Below are positions 1 to 6,493 of a DNA stretch of 6,493 nucleotides, piece by piece. The notes under the pieces were generated by a model. The model did not search any database. It had not been told where the DNA came from and saw only the letters and a list, made by a program, of their open reading frames with translations. A program made the translations under genes and the position numbers. The stretch's first letter is position 1, and each line of letters begins with the position of its first letter. Origin of the DNA: Actinomycetota bacterium (lineage in GTDB: Bacteria; Actinomycetota; Actinomycetes; Mycobacteriales; Mycobacteriaceae); the NCBI GenBank assembly GCA_005789055.1, contig SYAA01000335.1:1-6493 (forward strand). Reading direction: 5' to 3'.

Positions 1-141
1 CGCGAGACCGAGGGCATGCACGAAAACGATGCCTTCAAGATCGACACCAAGATCGGCATCGAGGTTTTCCTCTCCGAGGACGCCAAAGAGGGCCCGTTGG
101 CCTTCAAGGAGAAGCGAGCCCCGCAGTTCAAGATGCGCTAG
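1..141 (+). CDS. echA19: Enoyl-CoA hydratase, C-terminal fragment (EchA19-like)
   Basis: This is the last 46 codons of a gene that enters from the left edge, read in frame 1 to a TAG stop at 139-141. The visible tail contains [13 protein letters not shown] followed by FKEKRAP, the typical ending of crotonase-family enoyl-CoA hydratases, in which this C-terminal helical segment closes the active site and supports trimer contacts. The catalytic glutamates and oxyanion-hole glycines lie upstream of the window and cannot be checked. The name EchA19 rests on the neighbourhood: in M. tuberculosis echA19 lies close to cyp142 and the ltp3/ltp4 cluster, and EchA19 hydrates enoyl-CoA esters of the cholesterol side chain. 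The crotonase-family call is firm; the exact paralogue is an inference from synteny. Confidence 0.8.
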   Translation, partial: RETEGMHENDAFKIDTKIGIEVFLSEDAKEGPLAFKEKRAPQFKMR

Positions 142-149
142 TCCGCCCC

Positions 150-207
150 CGAGCGTGGGTGCTGTGCACACGAAACGCCCGGGTTCTGTACCCGAGGCCC
201 ACGCTCG
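150..207. terminator. Nested inverted repeat, probable bidirectional terminator
   Basis: A perfect 10-bp inverted repeat, CGAGCGTGGG (150-159) and CCCACGCTCG (198-207), encloses a second hairpin, CGGGT (180-184) and ACCCG (190-194), with loop TCTGT. The loop also holds the 8-bp palindrome TGTGCACA (163-170). The structure starts 9 bp after the echA19-like stop and ends 17 bp before the stop of the convergent P450 gene. A GC-rich stem shared between two gene ends is what a bidirectional terminator looks like. No T-tract follows on either strand, which is common for mycobacterial terminators, so function is inferred from position and symmetry only. Confidence 0.6.
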
Positions 208-223
208 TCGCTCGGTGGGACAG

Positions 224-1432
224 CTAAGCCAGCACCGGTTTGGTCGGAGTGAACTCCACCGGCATCTTCTCCAGGCCGCTGACGAAGTTCGCCGGCCGCA
301 GCGGCAGCCTCGCGTCGTCAGCCAGTCGCAGGTCGGGCAGGCGCTCAAGAATCTTGCGGGTCATGGTGCTGAGTTCCAGCCGAGCCAGCTGATTGCCCAA
401 ACAAAAATGCGTCCCGAATCCAAACGCCACATGACTATTCGGGTTCCGATCGATGCGGAAATTCTCCGGATCACCGAACACGGACTCGTCGAAGTTCGCT
501 GACTCGAACAGCAGCATCATCTTGTCGCCCTCACGCAGCTCGGTACCGTGGAACTCAGTGTCGGCGGTGGCCATCCGACACATGTTCTTCACCGGTGAGG
601 TCCAGCGCAGCATTTCCTCCATCGCCCCGGGTATCAGCGCAGCGTCGGCTATCAACTGCTCCCACTGATCGTGGTGGCGAAGAAGCTGTTCGGTGCCCCC
701 CGACAGCGTGTGACGGGTGGTCTCGTCGCCGCCGATCAAGATCAGCAGCGTCTCGTAAAGGATCTCGTCATCGGAGAGTTGTTCGCCGTCGACCTCGGCG
801 TTGACCAGGATGGAGAACAGGTCATCGGTCGGCTCGGCGCGGCGTTTGACGATGGTCTCCATGGTGAACGCGGTGTAGCCGGCGAAGGCCTCCATCACCG
901 CCTGCAGGGTTGCCTCGTCGGCAGTAGCGCTCAGACCGCACACCAAATCGTCGGACCACTTCAGCAGCGTCGCCCGGTCCTCCGGCAGCACCCCGAGCAT
1001 GTCGCCGATGACGGCCATCGGCAACGGCGCGGCAAGATCGCGGACGAAATCGCACTCCCCTCGCTCGCACACCGCATCGATGAGCGTGTCGCACAGGGCG
1101 TCGATTCCGGGCGCCTTGTCCGTCACCCGCTTGCGGGTGAACCCGGCGTTGACAAGCTTGCGCCGCAGCAGATGTGCGGGATCGTCCATATCGATCATGT
1201 ACGGCATGGCCGGGTTGTCCGGGCGAATACCACCGGCTGAGGAGAACAACTCCGGGTTGCGTTCGGCGTCAAGCACCGCCTGATACGTCGCCGCGGCGGC
1301 AAGACCGTTCCGATCCCGGAACACCGGCTCGTTCGCCCGCATCCAGCGGTACGCCTCGCGGGCGCCACCGTCGGCGAAGAAATTGCCGTCCGTCAGATCC
1401 ACGTCCGGCTTGCTGGGATGGATTGCAGTCAT
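224..1432 (-). CDS. cyp142: Cytochrome P450, CYP142 type (sterol C26/C27 oxidation)
   Basis: This 402-residue protein has the normal length for a soluble bacterial P450 and no signal or membrane segment. Visible motifs are the I-helix GGDETTR (234-240) with its acid-alcohol pair, the K-helix ExxR (Glu273-Arg276), and the haem loop FGFGTHFCLG (337-346) with Cys344 as the thiolate ligand. The segment around DMDDPAHLLRRKLVNAGFT (81-99) resembles mycobacterial CYP142 as I recall it. CYP142 enzymes oxidise the terminal side-chain carbon of cholesterol or cholest-4-en-3-one to the acid, the entry step before CoA activation, in parallel with CYP125. The start is ATG at 1432-1430, preceded by GGAAGG (1444-1439) six bases away. 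The gene converges with the echA19-like gene and diverges from the decarboxylase-fold gene. Its promoter is not obvious in the 56-bp gap upstream. Confidence 0.9.
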   Translation of the reverse strand: MTAIHPSKPDVDLTDGNFFADGGAREAYRWMRANEPVFRDRNGLAAAATYQAVLDAERNPELFSSAGGIRPDNPAMPYMIDMDDPAHLLRRKLVNAGFTRKRVTDKAPGIDALCDTLIDAVCERGECDFVRDLAAPLPMAVIGDMLGVLPEDRATLLKWSDDLVCGLSATADEATLQAVMEAFAGYTAFTMETIVKRRAEPTDDLFSILVNAEVDGEQLSDDEILYETLLILIGGDETTRHTLSGGTEQLLRHHDQWEQLIADAALIPGAMEEMLRWTSPVKNMCRMATADTEFHGTELREGDKMMLLFESANFDESVFGDPENFRIDRNPNSHVAFGFGTHFCLGNQLARLELSTMTRKILERLPDLRLADDARLPLRPANFVSGLEKMPVEFTPTKPVLA

Positions 1433-1450
1433 CGATTACCTTCCATGATC

Positions 1451-1482
1451 TTGACTTGCCCCGGATCGACGCGCATTACAGT
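1451..1482 (+). promoter_or_regulatory. Promoter for the decarboxylase-fold gene, probably leaderless
   Basis: TTGACT at 1451-1456 matches the -35 consensus at five of six positions. TACAGT at 1477-1482 matches the mycobacterial TANNNT -10 form, 20 bp away; the overlapping ATTACA at 1475-1480 gives an 18-bp spacer. The expected start of transcription, about 6-7 bp after the -10, falls at or next to the ATG at 1489. No Shine-Dalgarno sequence precedes that ATG, so a leaderless mRNA is the simplest reading. No KstR-type palindrome lies in the 1433-1488 gap. Confidence 0.5.
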
Positions 1483-1488
1483 GGTTTC

Positions 1489-2208
1489 ATGCCCGCTGCC
1501 CAACACACCATTGCCGGAACTGTCCTCACGATGCCAGTACGAGTCCGTAAGGCCGACGTGCACACGGCGATGTTCTCGGTTCCGGCCGAGTCCGCTCAGC
1601 GACTGATCGACTACAGCGGGCTGGATGTCTGCCAGTTCCGCCCCGGACGGGCCGTGGTGACGCTGATGCTCGCCCGCTACATCGACGGCGATCTGGGCCG
1701 CTACAACGAGTTCGGCACCTGCGTCATGGTCAACCCGCCCGGCTCGAAAGCCGGCGGCCTCAAAGCGCTGGCCGACGCCGCGGCGTTCATTCACCACCTG
1801 CCGGTGGATCAGTCGTTCACCCTGGAAGCTGGCCGAACCATCTGGGGTTTCCCGAAGATCATGGCGGACTTCACAGTTCGGGATGCGGGCACCTTCGGAT
1901 TCGAGGTCTCTGAAGGCGGGTCGCTGATCGCGAGCATGGAGTTCCGGCGCGGGCTCCCGATCCCGTCGCTGCGATCGCGCCCGCAGGTGCTCAAGACCTA
2001 CACCTACGCCGACGGCACCACCCGTGAGGTGCCCTGGGAGATGGTCAATTCCGGAGTGCGTTTCCGGCCCGGCGGCGCGACGCTTCGACTCGGCGATCAT
2101 CCCTACGCGAAGGAACTCGCCTCCCTTGGCCTGCCGAAGCGACCAATGGTGTCCGGGTCGGTCGGCAATGTGGATATGACGTTCGGCGAGCCCACGATCC
2201 TGGGCTGA
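1489..2208 (+). CDS. Acetoacetate decarboxylase-fold protein (Rv3519-like)
   Basis: This cytosolic 239-residue protein belongs to the acetoacetate decarboxylase (ADC) superfamily by eye. The key motif is EAGRTIWGFPKIMADF (113-128), matching the family's G-R-x-x-x-G-x-P-K block. Lys123 sits where ADC has its Schiff-base lysine (Lys115 in the clostridial enzyme), but the next residue is Ile124 instead of the second lysine. An upstream YNEFG block (72-76) corresponds to the family's acidic active-site segment. The reading frame stays open far upstream into cyp142, but the ATG at 1489 is preferred: it follows the promoter directly, removes overlap with cyp142, and gives a length close to the M. 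tuberculosis homologue as I recall it. The substrate is unknown. Its position suggests a steroid-derived keto acid or CoA intermediate, and the reaction may be hydrolysis, dehydration or aldol chemistry rather than decarboxylation. Confidence 0.82.
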   Translation: MPAAQHTIAGTVLTMPVRVRKADVHTAMFSVPAESAQRLIDYSGLDVCQFRPGRAVVTLMLARYIDGDLGRYNEFGTCVMVNPPGSKAGGLKALADAAAFIHHLPVDQSFTLEAGRTIWGFPKIMADFTVRDAGTFGFEVSEGGSLIASMEFRRGLPIPSLRSRPQVLKTYTYADGTTREVPWEMVNSGVRFRPGGATLRLGDHPYAKELASLGLPKRPMVSGSVGNVDMTFGEPTILG

Positions 2209-2212
2209 GCAG

Positions 2213-2226
2213 CGAGTCGTCACTCG
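2213..2226. terminator. Small hairpin in the convergent gap
   Basis: CGAGT (2213-2217) and ACTCG (2222-2226) form a perfect 5-bp stem with a 4-base loop, starting 4 bp after the TGA of the decarboxylase-fold gene. No T-tract follows. It could help end transcription from the left, but a stem this short is expected by chance in GC-rich DNA. Confidence 0.3.
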
Positions 2227-2229
2227 GCC

Positions 2230-2259
2230 AATCTAGAACGTGTTCTAACCGACCCGCAA
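2230..2259 (-). promoter_or_regulatory. Possible leftward promoter overlapping the convergent KstR box
   Basis: Read on the minus strand, TTGCGG (2259-2254) and TAGATT (2235-2230) are separated by 18 bp and resemble -35 and -10 elements; TAGATT fits TANNNT exactly. The KstR-type palindrome at 2234-2247 lies in the spacer and touches the -10, a classic repression geometry. A transcript from here would run antisense to the decarboxylase-fold gene and onward into cyp142, which is on the same strand. The hexamers are weak on their own, so the call depends mainly on their arrangement around the operator. Confidence 0.3.
2234..2247. promoter_or_regulatory. KstR-type operator between convergent genes
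   Basis: TAGAACGTGTTCTA is an exact match to TNNAACNNGTTNNA, the box bound by KstR, the TetR-family repressor of mycobacterial cholesterol catabolism that is released by a steroid-CoA intermediate. It is also a fully symmetric 14-bp palindrome. It lies 25 bp after the stop of the decarboxylase-fold gene and 20 bp beyond the stop of the LLM gene, so it does not precede any annotated gene. Confidence 0.8.
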
Positions 2260-2267
2260 GCAATCCC

Positions 2268-3299
2268 CTACAGCAGTGCGGCGAGTTCGTTGATCTGCTC
2301 CGGGCTGCGCGCGCCGACGACCATCATGGTGACCCCGGCGGCCTCCCAGAGGGCGATCTGCTTGCGCACGTGGTCGATATCGCCCACGATCGCGGCATCG
2401 TCGACGAGTTCGTCGGGAATCACCGCGGCGGCCTCGTCCTTGCGGCCCGACCGGAACAACGTGGTGACGTCGTCGACGACCTGGCCGTACCCCATCCGCC
2501 GGTACACCTCGGCGTGGAAGTTGGTGTCCTCAGAACCCATCCCACCCATGTAGAGCGCGACGTAGGGCTTCATCATCTCGAGGGTCGCGCCACGGTCGTC
2601 GGTGATGACTACCTGCGCGGTGGCGCAAATCTCGAAGTCCTCGCGGCTGCGACGCGCACCGGGCCGGGCGAAGCCCTCGTCGAGCCATTCGTTGTACATG
2701 TCGGCGATCCGCGGGGAGTAGAAGATCGGCAGCCACCCATCGCAGATCTCAGCAGCCAGCGCGACGTTCTTCGGCCCCTCCGCGCCGAGCATGATGGGGA
2801 TGTCGGCACGCAATGGGTGCACGATCGGCTTGAGTGCCTTACCCAGGCCGGTGGTTCCCTCGCCGGTCAGCGGCAGCGGGTAGTGCGGGCCGGCGCTGGT
2901 CACCGGGGCCTCGCGGGCCCACACCTGGCGGACGATGTCGATGTATTCCCGGGTGCGGGCAAGCGGCTTGGGGAATCGCTGTCCGTACCAGCCCTCGACC
3001 ACCTGCGGCCCGGACACCCCCAGACCCAGAATGTGCCGGCCGCCCGAGAGATGATCGAGGGTCAGCGACGCCATCGCACATGCCGTCGGGGTGCGGGCGG
3101 AGAGTTGCACCACCGAGGTGCCGAGCCGCATCCGGGTGGTTTCACGACCCCACCACGCCAACGGGGTGAAGGCGTCCGACCCCCACGCCTCGGCGGTGAA
3201 TACCGTGTCGAAGTTCGCGGCCTCGGCGGCGGCCACCAATTCGGCGTGGTTCTCGGGCGGCTGTGCGCTCCAATATCCAAGTTGCAGACCCAGCTTCAT
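2268..3299 (-). CDS. LLM-class F420-type oxidoreductase (Rv3520c-like)
   Basis: This 343-residue protein has the full length of a luciferase-like monooxygenase (TIM-barrel) enzyme of the F420-dependent type and no signal peptide. Family signatures in order are the N-terminal strand KLGLQLGY (2-9), TAEAWGSDAFTPLAWW (35-50), LGTSVVQLSARTP (59-71), LDHLSGGRHILGLGVSGP (81-98) and the late barrel block GAEGPKNVALAAEICDGWLP (172-191). The LGLGVSGP turn and the strand before it are typical of F420 rather than FMN users, but cofactor choice cannot be proved by eye. The start is ATG at 3299-3297, with a strong GGAGGG ribosome site (3314-3309) nine bases upstream. The gene diverges from the DUF35-ltp4-ltp3 operon across a KstR-type box. 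It may reduce or oxidise a steroid or steroid-CoA carbonyl; the true substrate is unknown. Confidence 0.85.
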   Translation of the reverse strand: MKLGLQLGYWSAQPPENHAELVAAAEAANFDTVFTAEAWGSDAFTPLAWWGRETTRMRLGTSVVQLSARTPTACAMASLTLDHLSGGRHILGLGVSGPQVVEGWYGQRFPKPLARTREYIDIVRQVWAREAPVTSAGPHYPLPLTGEGTTGLGKALKPIVHPLRADIPIMLGAEGPKNVALAAEICDGWLPIFYSPRIADMYNEWLDEGFARPGARRSREDFEICATAQVVITDDRGATLEMMKPYVALYMGGMGSEDTNFHAEVYRRMGYGQVVDDVTTLFRSGRKDEAAAVIPDELVDDAAIVGDIDHVRKQIALWEAAGVTMMVVGARSPEQINELAALL

Positions 3300-3327
3300 C
3301 TATTGCCACCCTCCGGTCGTCCTTGCC

Positions 3328-3333
3328 ACGATA
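3328..3333 (-). promoter_or_regulatory. Candidate -10 for the LLM gene
   Basis: On the minus strand, 3333-3328 reads TATCGT and fits TANNNT. Transcription would start near 3321, giving a leader of about 20 bases that includes the GGAGGG site. The KstR-type box at 3336-3349 lies just upstream, where RNA polymerase would bind. The -35 position (about 3357-3352) is a poor match. Confidence 0.35.
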
Positions 3334-3335
3334 AC

Positions 3336-3349
3336 TAGAACCTGTTCTA
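3336..3349. promoter_or_regulatory. KstR-type operator between the divergent LLM gene and DUF35 operon
   Basis: TAGAACCTGTTCTA matches TNNAACNNGTTNNA exactly. It sits in the 59-bp divergent gap, 36 bp from the LLM start codon and 9 bp from the GTG of the DUF35 gene, so one KstR dimer pair could repress both directions. The same outer arms, TAGAAC and GTTCTA, occur in the second box at 2234-2247; only the central two bases differ. Confidence 0.88.
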
Positions 3350-3358
3350 CTCGATGCC

Positions 3359-4348
3359 GTGAGCGTCAGCCAAAGCAACCCGACCCTGATGGCCTTGACA
3401 GATTCGCACGAGCCGCCATTGTCGGCACCGCTGACCCTGTCATTCGACTACACCCGTTCTGTCGGGCCGACGCTGGGCGCGTTCTTCACCGCGCTCCGCA
3501 ACCGCCGGATCACCGGCGTCCGCGGCTCCGACGGACGCGTCCACGTGCCAGTCATCGAGTACGACCCGGTCAGCTATGAGCCGCTGACCGAGATCGTGCC
3601 GGTGTCCAGCGTGGGGACGGTGCTGTCCTGGACGTGGCAGCCTCAGCCACTCGACGGTCAGCCGCTGGACCGGCCGTTCGCATGGGCGCTGATCAAACTT
3701 GACGGCGCCGACACCGCTCTACTGCACGCGGTCAATGGCGAGGTCAAGACCGGTGACCGGGTGCATGCCCACTGGGTCGCCGAGCCGGTCGGCGCGATCA
3801 CCGATATCGCATACTTCCTTCCCGGGGAGGACTCGGAGCCGGTTTCCGAGACCGCCGATGACCGTGACCCGGTCACGATGCTGATCTCACCGAGCAGCCT
3901 CGCCGTTCAGCACACGGCATCGCGACCGGAGAGCATCTTCCTTCGTGCGCTGAAGGAGGGGACCCTGCTCGGTGCCCGCTCCGGTGACAACGGCAAGGTC
4001 TATTTCCCGCCGCGCGAAGCAGATCCTGCTACCGGCAAAGAACTCGACAAGTTCGTGGAGCTGCCCGACACGGGCACCGTCACGACGTTCGCCATTATCA
4101 ACATCCCGTTCGCCGGCCAGAAGATCAAGCCACCGTATGTGGCGGCGTACATCCTGCTCGACGGCGCCGATATCCCCTTCCTGCATCTGGTCACCGAGAT
4201 CGACGCCGCCGATGTTCGGATGGGCATGCGAGTGCAGGCGGTGTGGAAGCCCCTCGAGGAGAGAGACTTCGGCATCGACACCATCGATTACTTCCGGCCC
4301 ACCGGCGAACCGGACGCCGAGTACGACACCTACAAGCATCACCTGTAA
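3359..4348 (+). CDS. Tandem DUF35 / OB-fold protein, partner of Ltp4 and Ltp3 (Rv3521-like)
   Basis: This 329-residue protein has two similar modules. Module 1 covers about 28-156 and module 2 about 176-313. Corresponding segments are ITGVRGSDGRVHVP (51-64) with LLGARSGDNGKVYFP (203-217), VGTVLSW (85-91) with TGTVTTF (238-244), and ALIKLDGADTALLH (110-123) with AYILLDGADIPFLH (263-276). The layout of helix, ribbon-like segment and OB-fold barrel is that of DUF35, whose members partner thiolase-fold enzymes, as in the Ltp2-ChsH2 aldolase. DUF35 ribbons often bind zinc through cysteines, but this protein contains no cysteine. The start is uncertain: GTG at 3359 lies 9 bp after the KstR box and lacks a ribosome site, and ATG at 3389 (319 residues) also lacks one. 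It leads the operon and ends 9 bp before ltp4. A non-catalytic binding or scaffold role is inferred. Confidence 0.82.
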   Translation: MSVSQSNPTLMALTDSHEPPLSAPLTLSFDYTRSVGPTLGAFFTALRNRRITGVRGSDGRVHVPVIEYDPVSYEPLTEIVPVSSVGTVLSWTWQPQPLDGQPLDRPFAWALIKLDGADTALLHAVNGEVKTGDRVHAHWVAEPVGAITDIAYFLPGEDSEPVSETADDRDPVTMLISPSSLAVQHTASRPESIFLRALKEGTLLGARSGDNGKVYFPPREADPATGKELDKFVELPDTGTVTTFAIINIPFAGQKIKPPYVAAYILLDGADIPFLHLVTEIDAADVRMGMRVQAVWKPLEERDFGIDTIDYFRPTGEPDAEYDTYKHHL

Positions 4349-4357
4349 AGGCAGAGT

Positions 4358-5418
4358 ATGAGAGAAGTCGCCGTCGTCGGGTTCGCCCACGCGCCGCACG
4401 TTCGCCGTACCGCAGGTACCACCAACGGCGTCGAAATGTTGATGCCCTGCTTCGCCGAACTTTACGCGGAGTTAGGCATCGTCCAGACCGACATTGGATT
4501 CTGGTGCTCTGGATCCTCGGATTACCTTGCCGGGCGCGCTTTTTCGTTCCTCTCCGCGATCGACGCCATCGGCGCGGTACCACCCATCAACGAGTCGCAC
4601 GTCGAGATGGACGCCGCATGGGCGCTGTACGAGGCCTACATCAAGATCCTCACCGGCGAGGTCGACACCGCGCTGGTGTACGGCTTCGGCAAATCGAGCG
4701 CCGGAACCTTGCGCCGGGTACTGGCTCTCCAGACAGATCCCTACACAGTCGCGCCGCTGATGCCGGACGCGGTCTCCCTAGCCGGCCTGCAGGCTCGTCT
4801 CGGCCTCGACGCCGGCAAGTGGACCTCCGAGCAGATGGCCCAGGTGGCATTGGATAGCTTCGCCGCGGCCGGGCGCACCGACCACGAGAAGCCAGCCAAG
4901 ACGGTCGCGGAGTTGCTCGATCGGCCGTACTTCGCCGACCCGCTGCGCCGCCATGACATAGCACCGATCACCGACGGTGCGTCGGCGATCGTGCTGGCCG
5001 CAGGCGACCGCGCTCGTGAGCTTCGCGAAAACCCGGCTTGGATCACGGGTTTCGAGCATCGCATCGAGACCCCGGTCCTCGGCGCGCGAGATCTGACCAC
5101 CTCGCCGTCCACCGCCGCGTGCGCACGCGCGGCGACCGGCGGAGATTCCGGGTCCATCGACGTGGCCGAGATCTACGCCCCGTTCACCCACCAACAGCTG
5201 ATTCTCTCTGAAGCGATCGGGCTGGGACCCTCGACGAAGGTCAACCCGTCCGGGGGTGCGCTGGCGGCCAACCCGATGTTCTCCACCGGACTGGAGCGTG
5301 TCGGACTCGCCGCACGCCACATCTTCGACAGATCGGCGGGACGGGTGCTGGCGCACGCCACGAGCGGCCCTGTGCTGCAACAGAACCTGGTCGCCGTGCT
5401 GGAAGGGAAGGATGCCTG

Positions 5419-5419
<1 letters not shown>
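4358..5419 (+). CDS. ltp4: Thiolase-fold lipid-transfer protein Ltp4, probable side-chain aldolase subunit
   Basis: This 353-residue protein has the thiolase fold, seen in TDGASAIVLA (205-214), VDVAEIY-like DVAEIYAPF (268-276) and VNPSGGALAANP (295-306). Thiolase catalytic residues are missing. The nucleophile-Cys region reads SHVEMDAAWAL (80-90) without cysteine. The HDxF histidine is Tyr273, and the histidine of the usual GHP motif is Asn305. Loss of these residues is known from Ltp2, a thiolase-family member that acts as a steroid aldolase. Rhodococcus genetics link ltp3 and ltp4 to C24-branched sterol side-chain degradation. AAAGG (4347-4351) precedes the ATG by six bases. The TGA overlaps the ltp3 ATG by one base, which suggests translational coupling and equal amounts of the two products. 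Retro-aldol cleavage of a branched side-chain CoA ester is likely but is inferred. Confidence 0.86.
5401..5411 (+). promoter_or_regulatory. Ribosome binding site setting the ltp3 start
   Basis: GGAAGGGAAGG at 5401-5411, inside the end of ltp4, is a strong purine-rich ribosome site seven bases before the ATG at 5419. It fixes the ltp3 start, because the nearby ATG at 5412 opens a frame of only four codons. Confidence 0.7.

Positions 5420-6493
<1,074 letters not shown>

Noticed and set aside
1153..1160. CAAGCTTG inside cyp142, resembling a KstR2-type palindrome.
   Set aside because: As I recall the KstR2 box, two bases separate the CAAG and CTTG arms. Here they abut, and the site is internal to a gene.
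1174..1488. N-terminal extension of the decarboxylase-fold protein by 105 in-frame codons.
   Set aside because: The extension is Arg/Pro-rich, overlaps the cyp142 coding region on the other strand, and lies upstream of the likely promoter and ATG at 1489.
1429..2223. A long minus-strand open frame (264 codons) antisense to the decarboxylase-fold gene.
   Set aside because: It mirrors the real gene codon for codon in GC-rich DNA, has no recognisable domain, and lacks a ribosome site. Antisense RNA here is possible, but a protein is not supported.
2370..3338. A 322-codon plus-strand open frame opposite the LLM gene.
   Set aside because: Its composition is rich in Arg, Gly, His and Val with no family signature, while the opposite strand encodes a complete LLM-class enzyme with all expected motifs.
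4499..4516. WCSGSS in Ltp4 (49-54), which looks like a thiolase Cys-Ser-Gly nucleophile motif.
   Set aside because: It lies about 33 residues too early. The true nucleophile position aligns with SHVEMDAAWAL, which has no cysteine.

Overview
The window looks like chromosomal DNA of a mycobacterium or close relative (Mycobacterium, Mycolicibacterium, possibly Rhodococcus). It is uniformly GC-rich and densely coded, and the gene order reads like the M. tuberculosis sterol-catabolism segment Rv3516 (echA19), Rv3518c (cyp142), Rv3519, Rv3520c, Rv3521, Rv3522 (ltp4), Rv3523 (ltp3). These assignments come from reading the proteins and recalling that order; no database search was run. Nothing resembling a mobile element, CRISPR array, phage, tRNA or rRNA was seen.

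Layout, left to right. (1) 1-141, + strand: the last 46 codons of an enoyl-CoA hydratase. (2) 142-223: a convergent gap almost filled by a nested inverted repeat, probably a bidirectional terminator. (3) 224-1432, - strand: a CYP142-type cytochrome P450. (4) 1433-1488: a short divergent gap with a good rightward promoter that probably gives a leaderless mRNA. (5) 1489-2208, + strand: an acetoacetate-decarboxylase-fold protein that keeps the Schiff-base-type lysine but not its neighbouring lysine. (6) 2209-2267: a convergent gap holding a perfect KstR-type operator, an unexpected place for one. (7) 2268-3299, - strand: an LLM-class, F420-type oxidoreductase. (8) 3300-3358: a divergent gap with a second perfect KstR-type operator. 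(9) 3359 to the right edge, + strand: a tight three-gene operon. It encodes a cysteine-free protein with two tandem DUF35/OB-fold modules, then two thiolase-fold proteins, Ltp4 and Ltp3. Ltp3 runs off the window and is open to the last base.

How the genes work together. CYP142 oxidises the sterol side-chain terminus so that it can be activated to a CoA ester. EchA19-type hydratases act in side-chain beta-oxidation. Ltp3/Ltp4-type proteins are known from Rhodococcus genetics to be needed for C24-branched (plant-type) sterol side chains, probably as carbon-carbon-cleaving aldolases rather than true thiolases. The two KstR-type boxes (TNNAACNNGTTNNA) suggest control by the cholesterol-responsive TetR repressor KstR. 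The roles of the decarboxylase-fold protein and the LLM enzyme are unknown.

This is a recognisable sterol-degradation locus rather than a wholly new system. The least explained parts are the tandem zinc-less DUF35 protein beside two thiolase-fold proteins that lack the usual catalytic residues, and the KstR box between two convergent genes.
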